From assembly GCA_040216885.1 (NCBI GenBank), contig JAVJOG010000021.1:1-64000 (forward strand): 64,000 bases of DNA, in the 5' to 3' direction. Each line of letters begins with the position of its first letter. Position 1 is the stretch's first letter. Below, piece after piece: positions 37,053 through 44,864 of this stretch. This DNA is from Parvibaculum sp040216885 (GTDB taxonomy: Bacteria > Pseudomonadota > Alphaproteobacteria > Parvibaculales > Parvibaculaceae). The position numbers and the translations under genes were made by a program. The notes under the pieces were generated by a model that was given only the letters and a program-made list of their open reading frames with translations, did no database searches and was not told where the DNA came from.

Positions 37053-37865
37053 TTATCTGCGCCGATTGATGTCTTCGTCGCTCGCCACGAATTCCTTCAT
37101 CAAACGTACCGCGTCCGGGTCGCCGGCAACGAGCGCGGCAAATCGGCCTCGACCATTGGCAAGTCCGTCGGCGAGCGGCAAACAAGCCGCCGATTTCACT
37201 TGCGCCTTGGCGTCGGCGAGGCCGCGTGGGTTCTTGGCGGCGAGATCTCTCGCGAGCTCATGCGCCCTTTCGATGGCGGGTCGCCGAACACATTCATGTA
37301 CGAGCCCGAGACGGGCTGCTTCCTCCGGGCCGACCGTGCGGCCGCGCAGGATCAGCTCGAGCGCGCGGGCTTCGCCTATCATGCGGGGCAGTCGCTCCGT
37401 TCCGCCAGCGCCCGGAAATATACCGACATTCGTTTCGGGAAGGCCGATCCGGTAGTCGCCTGCTTCGGCGATACGAAGATCGCAGCAAAGCGCGAATTCG
37501 AATCCTCCACCTTGGCAGAAGCCATTGATGGCGGCGATGGTCGGCTTGGGCATCCGGTCGACCTTGTCGAAAGTCCGGGAAAGCGCGGTCTCGGCCCGCG
37601 CACGCTCAAAGACCGCGTCGGATTCCATCCCACTTTTCTGCAACGCATCGGCGAAGCCGAGAATCTCCGCAACGTCGTAATGGCGAATGAAGACGTTCTC
37701 TACCCCACCAGTGAAAACGACCACGCGGACTGCGTCGTCTGCTGTCATCTCGTCTGCCAGCTGGTCGATTTCCTGCATTTGCGCAGCGTTCATGTAGCCG
37801 CGCGGTGGGTTGGCGAAGGTGACGGTGGCGACGCCCCGGTCGACACTGAGTTCCGTCAAGGTCAC
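37053..37865 (-). CDS. Enoyl-CoA hydratase/isomerase family protein
   Basis: A 270-residue crotonase-fold enzyme that probably hydrates or isomerises an enoyl-CoA. Both catalytic glutamates of the hydratase class are present, in NGFCQGGGFEFALCCD and LPETNVGIFPGAGGTERL. The usual AGADL oxyanion loop is replaced by FIRHYDVAEI, which marks a subfamily with unknown substrate. It is the last gene of a five-gene minus-strand operon; its start overlaps the stop of the DUF3089 gene by four bases. Confidence 0.88.
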   Translation of the reverse strand: MTLTELSVDRGVATVTFANPPRGYMNAAQMQEIDQLADEMTADDAVRVVVFTGGVENVFIRHYDVAEILGFADALQKSGMESDAVFERARAETALSRTFDKVDRMPKPTIAAINGFCQGGGFEFALCCDLRIAEAGDYRIGLPETNVGIFPGAGGTERLPRMIGEARALELILRGRTVGPEEAARLGLVHECVRRPAIERAHELARDLAAKNPRGLADAKAQVKSAACLPLADGLANGRGRFAALVAGDPDAVRLMKEFVASDEDINRRR

Positions 37866-38992
37866 GCCCCGCCTCCAGCGTCAAGAAATGCGGAGACCCG
37901 TTCGTCGAGATTGGCGCGAATGTTCATGTAGAAGAGGTTGTAATCGTAGATATGAAAATCGCCGCTGCGCACGCCGAAATTGAAACCCGGCTCCTCGCCG
38001 GTGAGCGAAACCAGCAACACGCCACCGTCGCAGGCAGCGCCGGTCAGTTCCGGTTGCGGACCCGGAAAGTCGTCGTCCGAGCCGACGAAGGGCAGGCTGC
38101 CGCGATTTTCGGAGGCTTCCGCAGCACCGCCGAACATCCAGTTTAGCGGATTAACACAAGTAAGCGGCGCTCCGTTGAGCATCCGGTAAGCACCGTCGAA
38201 CCACGTCGTGCCCTGCTCGACCCAACCGCGCCGCGGCGCCGATGCGTTCATCGAGTTCCAGTTGACGGCGCAACCTTTTGCCGTCGGCCCATCGCACGGC
38301 TCGATACCGTCTATGCCGAGGTCCGCCGGAAGGGCCGAGCCGATCAGATAGGCGGCGACCATTCGATCGGCCAAGGGCGTTCCCGCGATCTCTTCCTGCA
38401 GGAGCCGAGTTCCATGCAATCCTCCCTGGCTGTGCCCGGCCAGAATGAACGGTCGGCCATCATTTCGTTCGTCCATGAAGTTGCGAAAGGCGGCCAGAAC
38501 GTCCCGATAGGCAAAGTCCAGCGCCGCATGTTCATCTTCGCCCTTGCCTATGAAGGCATAGACGGTCGCCTGACGGTAGCGTGGTGCGAAAATGCGGCAG
38601 CAGCCGTTGAATACGCTGGCCTGATAGCGCAAGACGCCGTTCTCCAGCCGGTCGCGTGAAAAGCCCGGTTCATCGTAGCGCGCGTTCCAGCCCGCCTTGC
38701 CGTAATAGGTTGTCGGATGAATGAAGAACACGTCGACTTCGGCACTCGACTGACTGTCCGTGAGGCCGGTTCCGGCCGGTACGACATCGGCCTTGTCGGC
38801 ACGGCCGGGAAGGGCTGCCCATGCGTCGTCCGAAGCATATTCCGGCGCCGGCGGGGCCTTGGCCTCGTTGAAGCCGGTCCAGGGTTTCAGCAGCACAAAA
38901 TACTGCGCTGGCTTGTTCACATAGAGAAAGCCGCCGAACACGACGGCGAGAACGGCCAGGCCCCCGATCGCCCAAAGAACCTTCTTCAGCAT
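37862..38992 (-). CDS. DUF3089 alpha/beta-hydrolase-fold protein, membrane-anchored
   Basis: A 376-residue protein starting MLKKVLWAIGGLAVLAVVFG, which is an N-terminal membrane anchor or uncleaved signal, so the main domain is periplasmic. The DUF3089 core shows FFIHPTTYYG, RYRQATVYAF, the nucleophile elbow GHSQGG and a terminal FHIYDYNLFYMNIRANLDER. It is likely a serine esterase or lipase. The ATG chosen follows GAGG; a longer reading frame exists upstream. It overlaps the hydratase gene and follows the DUF6285-like gene by 16 bases. A secreted esterase next to acyl-CoA genes suggests release of an acid from an ester outside the membrane. Confidence 0.82.
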   Translation of the reverse strand: MLKKVLWAIGGLAVLAVVFGGFLYVNKPAQYFVLLKPWTGFNEAKAPPAPEYASDDAWAALPGRADKADVVPAGTGLTDSQSSAEVDVFFIHPTTYYGKAGWNARYDEPGFSRDRLENGVLRYQASVFNGCCRIFAPRYRQATVYAFIGKGEDEHAALDFAYRDVLAAFRNFMDERNDGRPFILAGHSQGGLHGTRLLQEEIAGTPLADRMVAAYLIGSALPADLGIDGIEPCDGPTAKGCAVNWNSMNASAPRRGWVEQGTTWFDGAYRMLNGAPLTCVNPLNWMFGGAAEASENRGSLPFVGSDDDFPGPQPELTGAACDGGVLLVSLTGEEPGFNFGVRSGDFHIYDYNLFYMNIRANLDERVSAFLDAGGGA

Positions 38993-39008
38993 AGTGCGGA
39001 CCTCATTT

Positions 39009-39386
39009 TCATCGGCTTTCCTCGACGGCACGCTTGTAGCCCGAATAATTTGGCTGGTTGATCGCCAGCTTGGTCAAGGTTGTCGTCCAGAGATGATCGG
39101 TTAGACCTAGTGTGTCGAGGCCGACGACGCCGCTTTCGATGCGCGCGCATAGTTCACGATTAAGCTCCTCAAGCGTTCCATCGCGGCCGAGCAGGTCCTT
39201 GAGCCGCGCCTCCTCGCCAGCATTGGCTGCGGGCGCTATTTCGAGCTCGCGTTTGACGATGTCCAGAGCATTTGCTGCGACACGGGCGTGAAAGGCAGTA
39301 TGACCCTGAAGTTGCGGCATCGCATGATTGCGAATGAACTCCGCGACGGCTTCGACGAGTTCGGCGGCTGTTGGTTGATCCTGCAT
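39009..39386 (-). CDS. DUF6285-like protein
   Basis: A 125-residue soluble helical protein (MQDQPTAAELVEAVAEFIRN). The pattern P.a.eLl.av..fl...v.p...g...fh.rVA.N.l.iv.REL matches short proteins (DUF6285) that I associate with APH-type kinase genes next to acyl-CoA genes. Such proteins are presumably a subunit or regulator of the kinase. Here it lies ten bases after the kinase gene, in agreement. Function unknown; no catalytic motif is apparent. Confidence 0.6.
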   Translation of the reverse strand: MQDQPTAAELVEAVAEFIRNHAMPQLQGHTAFHARVAANALDIVKRELEIAPAANAGEEARLKDLLGRDGTLEELNRELCARIESGVVGLDTLGLTDHLWTTTLTKLAINQPNYSGYKRAVEESR

Positions 39387-39396
39387 GCGTTTCTCC

Positions 39397-40401
39397 TCAT
39401 CCGCGCGGCGCCAGCAGGCGCAGCAGATCCACTTCGGTTTCCGACGAACGGCGGCCGATGGTCGCGCGCTCGACGGACCGGTCCGTACCGCTCTTGAACG
39501 CCGTGACCATGATGGTGCACATCACGCCCCATTTCAGTGTCCCGAGCACTTCCCAGAACTTGACGCGAGCCGGGTCGACCTTGATGCCGCCCGCAGCTTC
39601 GTATCCGGCAAACATATCCGCGCGTGAACCGAAGCCGCCCACCGGTTGGTCGATGTTCCCGAACCGCCATGAATTGACGCAAATCCAGCCGAGATCCTCC
39701 ATGGGATCGCCGATATGCGCCAGTTCCCAGTCGAGGACGGCGCGCACGCCATCGGGCCCGATCATCAGATTTCCATTGCGAAAATCGCCGTGTACCAGCG
39801 TGTGCGCCGTGGCTTCGGGCGGTGCGTTGTCCTGCAGCCAGCGAAATGCAAGTTCGAAAACCGGATGGGGGTGCCCATGCGCTTTGTAGGTTTCCAGATA
39901 TTGCTTGATTTCGCTGCGCGCCGGGGAGATGCGCAAGGGCGGCAACGACGCCATGTCGACACGGTGCAGTCGCGCGAGGATTTCACCGCATTGACGCGCG
40001 AGTTTTGGCCGGGCCGCCGCAAACTCGTCGTCGCGCAGTATTTTCCGTGCGATCGTTTCCCCGGCGATGCGGTCCATGATGAAACCGTGGCCGAGGCCAT
40101 CTTCAGGTGCCAGCACATGACGGACCGTCGGCACAGGAACGTCGACTTTCCCGGCCAACTGGATCAGGTGCGCCTCGGTTTCGAGCGGCACGGCCGTCGC
40201 GCGAGCGTCACGCGAACCGCCCGGTGCGCGACGCAGAATAAACGGTACAACACCGTCGGCGGTTACGACATCGAACGACCAGGTTTCCTGGCTTGCGCCT
40301 CCCGAGAGACGCTTCAGATTCGATATTCCCGTGGCGCCCGGAATCCGGTTGCACGCCACCGCCGAAAGGGGTCCGGATAGCGGGTTCGCTTCGGCGCCCA
40401 T
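39397..40401 (-). CDS. APH-type phosphotransferase (ACAD10/11 kinase-like)
   Basis: A 334-residue protein-kinase-like fold enzyme of the aminoglycoside phosphotransferase group. Catalytic motifs are intact: LVHGDFRNGNLMI (Brenner motif) and AVLDWELAHIGDP (metal-binding Asp). The N-terminal LSGGASQETWSFD matches the ATP loop of the COG3173/ACAD11 N-terminal type. It is unlikely to be a resistance gene. In animals this domain phosphorylates 4-hydroxyacyl-CoA before elimination and oxidation, so a hydroxyacyl-CoA kinase role is an attractive inference given the enoyl-CoA hydratase in the same operon. It starts one base after the previous gene's stop. Confidence 0.82.
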   Translation of the reverse strand: MGAEANPLSGPLSAVACNRIPGATGISNLKRLSGGASQETWSFDVVTADGVVPFILRRAPGGSRDARATAVPLETEAHLIQLAGKVDVPVPTVRHVLAPEDGLGHGFIMDRIAGETIARKILRDDEFAAARPKLARQCGEILARLHRVDMASLPPLRISPARSEIKQYLETYKAHGHPHPVFELAFRWLQDNAPPEATAHTLVHGDFRNGNLMIGPDGVRAVLDWELAHIGDPMEDLGWICVNSWRFGNIDQPVGGFGSRADMFAGYEAAGGIKVDPARVKFWEVLGTLKWGVMCTIMVTAFKSGTDRSVERATIGRRSSETEVDLLRLLAPRG

Positions 40402-40402
40402 G

Positions 40403-41437
40403 TCAGTGCCCCGCGCCCACAGGCTTGCCGTCGACAATCTGGTCGAGATACTCCGACAGACCGTAACCGGTCATGCCATTGCAGCGATATTCCGTCATGC
40501 CCTCGGTGATGCGGGTGTTGAGATCGCTGCCGTCGGGCGCCTTGCGCCGATTGCGCAACGGAATCAACGATAACACCTTTCCCTCGACATCGTATTCGGC
40601 GCCCGACCGGGTGGTCACATGGGCGCGGAGCGCAGTCTGGTACCAATTGTCGTCCCAGTCGCTCTCGATCGTGCAGGTTTCGATCAGGTCGTAGACGCCA
40701 TCTTTCAGCACCATGCCGCCTTGGCGCTGCTTGCCTTCGTCATTGGTGACGATCGAAATCATCATACCGAAGTCGCGGCCGAAATTCATCGGCAGCCAAC
40801 GGTACCAGTGAATAGCCTGCCAGTAACGAGGTCCCCAGCTCTTGTCGCGGAGGCCAAAGCCTGAGACCTCGAAGCGTTCGTCGCCGATGGTGAAGTGGCC
40901 TTTGGCCGCCATGTGCTGTTCATAGTGAGCCTTGGCGAACGATTTTTCCGGGTCTAGGTCGAGCGGCGTGCCGTCCGCATTGACGGTCTCTCCGCCGAAC
41001 ATCGGCGAAACGCCTTCATAGTCGAGAGCGACCTCGCAAGGCACGACCGGGTTGTTCTTGAACGCCTGCGCCGGGTCGGCCATTTCGAGAGGGTTCTTCA
41101 GAACCACGACATTTCCGTTGTAGGACAGACGGAGATGCTTGAACGGTTCGACGACCTCGAACTTCATGCCACCGGCGTTCATGGCCTCATTGCCGGTGAT
41201 TTTTGGCCGGGCATACATGAAGGCAACCCGGCCGTCGGGCAGATAGAGGCAGTTGGACATTTCAGCGTAGCCCTCGTTGGGGCGATTGCCGAGCCGGAAC
41301 CAGCCGCCTGTATTGCGGACCGGATCGAACATGTTGAAATACATGCTCTCGTTATAGTTCAGTGCCGCATCGGGCTTGTGGGTATATTCGTCCTCGGGGG
41401 TGAGGCGAATCTTCGTTCCCGGCTGGGGCCTGGCCAT
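40403..41437 (-). CDS. Uncharacterised DUF7064/7065-like protein
   Basis: A 344-residue cytoplasmic protein of the group I know as DUF7064-like. Conserved stretches are NYNESMYFNMFDP, then HGSWGPR-like DKSWGPRYWQAIHWYRW in the centre and YRCNGMTGYGLSEYLDQIVD at the end. The beta-rich pattern recalls lipocalin-like carotenoid hydratase (CrtC) domains. No catalytic residues can be named. It is the first gene of the five-gene operon; a short hairpin (GGAGCC and GGCTCC) lies 28 bases upstream in the leader. Relatives occur beside acyl-CoA and terpenoid or steroid degradation genes, so a role in handling hydrophobic substrates is inferred. Confidence 0.6.
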   Translation of the reverse strand: MARPQPGTKIRLTPEDEYTHKPDAALNYNESMYFNMFDPVRNTGGWFRLGNRPNEGYAEMSNCLYLPDGRVAFMYARPKITGNEAMNAGGMKFEVVEPFKHLRLSYNGNVVVLKNPLEMADPAQAFKNNPVVPCEVALDYEGVSPMFGGETVNADGTPLDLDPEKSFAKAHYEQHMAAKGHFTIGDERFEVSGFGLRDKSWGPRYWQAIHWYRWLPMNFGRDFGMMISIVTNDEGKQRQGGMVLKDGVYDLIETCTIESDWDDNWYQTALRAHVTTRSGAEYDVEGKVLSLIPLRNRRKAPDGSDLNTRITEGMTEYRCNGMTGYGLSEYLDQIVDGKPVGAGH

Positions 41438-41635
41438 GCCGTCTTCTCCCTGAATGTCGTTTCAGGAGCCTCAAAAGGGCTCCATTCATATCTATTTTTA
41501 CATGATGGAACGGGCGAGCCTGACAGGGAAGAGTCACGATGATATGAAAATGCCGGACGCGCCGGAGGCCAGCGCGCCCCGGCGTCAACCGGCGGACCCG
41601 GCAGGCGGCAAAACAATGCAGATGTGGCGGATCGA

Positions 41636-42367
41636 ATGAACGAGCGGCAAGACGACGAAACACGGCAGACAGGCGCGGAACCGACCCTGATTCTGCCGCC
41701 CAGGCGCTCGAGTTTCATGGCACGTATCCGGAACTATTTCCTCACTGGCATGGTGGTGGCCGCGCCGATTGGTTTGACCATCTGGATCACGCGCTGGTTT
41801 ATCGATCTTATCGATTTCTGGTTCACACCTCTGCTGCCACGACAATATCATCCGGACGCCTATCTGCCGTTCGACATTCCCGGTCTCGGTCTTCTCATAG
41901 CATTCGTGCTGCTGACGCTGTTGGGCGCGCTGACTGCCAACATCTTCGGGCGCACCGTGCTCAATTTCGGCGAGCGCGTCGTTGCCCGAATGCCGGTGGT
42001 TCGCAGCATATACGGTGCGTTGAAGCAGATATTCGAGACTGTGATCTCGCAGTCCAGTGCATCGTTCCGCGAGGTCGGTCTTATCGAATATCCCCGCAAG
42101 GGCATCTATTGCATCGTCTTCATTACCACGCAGACAAATGGCGAGATCGTCGACAGAGCCGGACAAGAGCTTGTCAGCGTATTCCTGCCGACAACTCCCA
42201 ACCCGACTTCAGGCTTTCTGCTTTTCGTGCCGAAGACGGACGTTCAGGTCCTCGATATGTCGATTGAAGAAGGTGCCAAGCTGATCATATCGGCCGGTCT
42301 TGTCGAACCGAAGCATCGCAAAGACGAGGGCGATGCCATCAGCGTCAGCAACCCGGCAGGTCTTTGA
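41636..42367 (+). CDS. DUF502 family membrane protein
   Basis: A 243-residue protein with two membrane segments (YFLTGMVVAAPIGLTIWITR and LGLLIAFVLLTLLGALTANI). A conserved soluble C-terminal domain follows: VVRSIYGALKQIFETV, FVPKTDVQVLDMSIEEGAKL, SAGLVEP. This is the DUF502 pattern; function is unknown. A GTG four codons upstream is an alternative start. It converges on recG with a six-base gap and is divergent from the DUF7064-like operon across a 198-base spacer without a convincing gene. Confidence 0.85.
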   Translation: MNERQDDETRQTGAEPTLILPPRRSSFMARIRNYFLTGMVVAAPIGLTIWITRWFIDLIDFWFTPLLPRQYHPDAYLPFDIPGLGLLIAFVLLTLLGALTANIFGRTVLNFGERVVARMPVVRSIYGALKQIFETVISQSSASFREVGLIEYPRKGIYCIVFITTQTNGEIVDRAGQELVSVFLPTTPNPTSGFLLFVPKTDVQVLDMSIEEGAKLIISAGLVEPKHRKDEGDAISVSNPAGL

Positions 42368-42373
42368 ACACTA

Positions 42374-44458
42374 TCAACCCGACCGCAAGTATCGGATCGC
42401 CTCGTCGCGCTCGAACAGATAGAGCAATACGCGCAGAGCACGGCCGCGCGGCGCTTCCAGTTCGGGATCGGCGTTCAGGACGAGCCGGGAATCGTCGTAA
42501 GCCGCGGACAGGAGTTCGGCCTGCTCTTCGATGCGGGCGACGCGGAAAGTAGGCAGTCCGCTCTGCCTTGTGCCGAGAAGCTCCCCGGCGCCGCGCAGGC
42601 GCAGATCCTCCTCGGCGATACGAAATCCATCTTCCGTCTCGCGCATGATCCGGATGCGCGCGGCGGCGGTTTCGCCGAGCGGCGCCTGATACAGAAGCAG
42701 GCAGCTCGATCTGTCGTCGCCACGGCCGACCCGACCGCGCAACTGGTGGAGCTGGGCAAGACCGAAGCGTTCGGCATGTTCGATCACCATGATGGTTGCC
42801 GACGGGACGTTGACGCCGACCTCAATCACCGTCGTTGCAACGAGGATTCGGATGTCCCCGGCCTCAAACCGCGCCATGATGTCGTCTTTCTCCGACGCCT
42901 TCATGCGTCCATGCACAAGTCCGACGATGCCGCCGAAGATCGACTGCAGATGCTTGTGCCGCTCCTCGGCCGCGGCGGCATCAACTTCGTCAGACTCCTC
43001 GACCAGCGGGCAAACCCAGTAGATCTGCGCCGCCATCGACAGGGCGCGCCTCAGACTTTCGACGACCTCGTCGAGACGGTCGAGCGGCAGTGCGCGCGTG
43101 TCCACCGGTTTCCGACCCGGTGGTTTTTCATCCAGCCGTGACACGTCCATGTCGCCATAGGCGGTCAGCGTCAGCGTGCGCGGAATGGGTGTCGCCGTCA
43201 TCACCAGGACATCGGTGCCGACGCCGCCCTTCGCGGTCAGCATCAGGCGCTGGTGAACGCCGAAGCGATGCTGTTCGTCGACCACCGCGAAGGCCAGCGC
43301 GCGGAACTCGACTTCTTCCTGAAAAAGTGCGTGCGTTCCGACCAGGATATCGACCTCGCCCCTCGCGACGGAGGCCAGTATTTCGGCACGACGGGTTCCC
43401 TTTTCCCTGCCGGTTAACAACTCAAGCCGGGCGCCAGCGGCGGTGCACAAGGGTGCCAGCGTCGCATAGTGCTGGCGGGCAAGAATTTCCGTCGGCGCCA
43501 TCATCGCGGCCTGAAATCCGGCCTCGACGGCGTTCAGCATGGCCAACAGTGCCACAACTGTCTTGCCGCTGCCGACGTCGCCCTGCAGCAAACGCAGCAT
43601 GCGATGCGGACTTTTCATGTCGGACATGATTTCATCCAGCGCCCGCGTTTGTGCGCTTGTGAGCGCGAAGGGCAGGGCATCGACAACCTTCTGACACTTG
43701 CGACCGTCGCCGGAAACGGTTCTGCCGGGCAACCGTCGCATGCGCAACCGGACAAGACCGAGCGCCAACTGGTTTGCCAGCAATTCATCATAGGCGAGGC
43801 GCGCGCGCGCCGGCGCGCCCGCATCGAGACCGGCAAGAGTTTGCGGCGTATGTGCAGTGCGCAGCGACACGCTCCAGCTCTGCCAGCCCTGCGCTTTGAG
43901 CCAATGCGGATCTTGCCACTCAGGCAGCTCTGGCAACAGCGCCAACGCGCCGCGAGCGGCCTTCTGGACCGCTTTCAATGGCAGGCCCGCCGTCAATGGA
44001 TATACAGGTTCGAGTAGCGGCAATGCGGCCATGTCTTCGGGTCTGACGATGTGGTCTGGATGGGTCATTTGCGGTTGACCCTGATAGAACTCGACGCGGC
44101 CGGAAAGAATTCGTCGCTCTCCCTCCGGCAACGTTTTCAGGAGGTGATCGGACCGCGCGTTGAAGAAGACGATCTGCATTTCGCCGGTATCGTCGGAAAC
44201 GTGCACGCGGTAGGGCAACCGGCTGTTGTGCGGCGCGATATGCAGGCCGACCGTCACTTCGACGGTTGCGATTTCGCCATCGCGAACTTCGGCGATCTTC
44301 GGCCGGCTGCGGCGATCGATGAGGCCCGACGGCAGGTGCCACAGGAGGTCGACGACCTTGTTACCTGCCAGTTTTTCAACAAGTTTTTCAAGCCGGGGGC
44401 CTATCCCGGGCAGGGTGCGCGCGGGCGCGAAGAGCGGAAAAAGAATCTCAGGCCGCAT
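42374..44458 (-). CDS. recG: ATP-dependent DNA helicase RecG
   Basis: Branch-migrating helicase for stalled forks and Holliday junctions. The protein has about 694 residues. The N-terminal wedge/OB domain (GIGPRLEKLVEKLAGNKVVD) is followed by the helicase core with Walker A GDVGSGKTVVAL, the DEQHRFG box, TATPIPRTL and the C-terminal LHQLRGRVGRG. The start MRPEILFPLF matches relatives; an ATG four codons upstream is also possible. It is divergent from sdhE-mfd, so two fork-repair helicases lie close together. Confidence 0.97.
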   Translation of the reverse strand: MRPEILFPLFAPARTLPGIGPRLEKLVEKLAGNKVVDLLWHLPSGLIDRRSRPKIAEVRDGEIATVEVTVGLHIAPHNSRLPYRVHVSDDTGEMQIVFFNARSDHLLKTLPEGERRILSGRVEFYQGQPQMTHPDHIVRPEDMAALPLLEPVYPLTAGLPLKAVQKAARGALALLPELPEWQDPHWLKAQGWQSWSVSLRTAHTPQTLAGLDAGAPARARLAYDELLANQLALGLVRLRMRRLPGRTVSGDGRKCQKVVDALPFALTSAQTRALDEIMSDMKSPHRMLRLLQGDVGSGKTVVALLAMLNAVEAGFQAAMMAPTEILARQHYATLAPLCTAAGARLELLTGREKGTRRAEILASVARGEVDILVGTHALFQEEVEFRALAFAVVDEQHRFGVHQRLMLTAKGGVGTDVLVMTATPIPRTLTLTAYGDMDVSRLDEKPPGRKPVDTRALPLDRLDEVVESLRRALSMAAQIYWVCPLVEESDEVDAAAAEERHKHLQSIFGGIVGLVHGRMKASEKDDIMARFEAGDIRILVATTVIEVGVNVPSATIMVIEHAERFGLAQLHQLRGRVGRGDDRSSCLLLYQAPLGETAAARIRIMRETEDGFRIAEEDLRLRGAGELLGTRQSGLPTFRVARIEEQAELLSAAYDDSRLVLNADPELEAPRGRALRVLLYLFERDEAIRYLRSG

Positions 44459-44554
44459 CGCCGACACCATGGGCGCGAGTGGGAATCATGCTTCCATTCT
44501 AATGACATAGAGGCCTGAGCGGTCTATATCCCGTGCTCGAAAGGGACAAGAACA

Positions 44555-44860
44555 ATGGCAGAAACAACCGCCGAAGAGCATCGCGCGCGGCTGCGGCGGA
44601 TCGGCTTTCGATCCTGGCACCGCGGTATTCGGGAGATGGATCTTATCCTCGGGCATTTTGCCGACAGTACGCTGGAATTGCTGAGTTTTCTGGAGCTTGA
44701 TCAATATGAGGCGCTGCTCGAAGCTGAGGATACGCCCCTCTATAACTGGATCACGGGGCGCGAGCCCGTGCCGGCCGAACACGACACGCCGCTGCTTGCC
44801 CGCATCCGCACGTTCAATCACATGAAGGGAACGCTTTGGGCGAACCGGAGCGAAGGCTAA
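44555..44860 (+). CDS. sdhE: FAD assembly factor SdhE
   Basis: A 101-residue protein that helps attach FAD covalently to succinate dehydrogenase. The signature RSWHRGIREMDLILGHFAD contains the conserved RGxxEMD motif, and YEALLEAEDTPLYNWITG follows. The length is normal. It sits four bases before mfd, an adjacency I have often seen in Alphaproteobacteria, though no functional link is known. The succinate dehydrogenase genes are not in this window. Confidence 0.92.
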   Translation: MAETTAEEHRARLRRIGFRSWHRGIREMDLILGHFADSTLELLSFLELDQYEALLEAEDTPLYNWITGREPVPAEHDTPLLARIRTFNHMKGTLWANRSEG

Positions 44861-44864
44861 TTCC

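Noticed and set aside
39397..40401. Aminoglycoside resistance gene
   Set aside because: The APH fold is present, but the operon and N-terminal pattern fit the ACAD10/11-type metabolic kinase group.
41454..41639. Small plus-strand frame of 61 codons before the DUF502 gene
   Set aside because: No ribosome-binding site or family, and it overlaps the DUF502 start. The spacer more likely holds the leader of the minus-strand operon.
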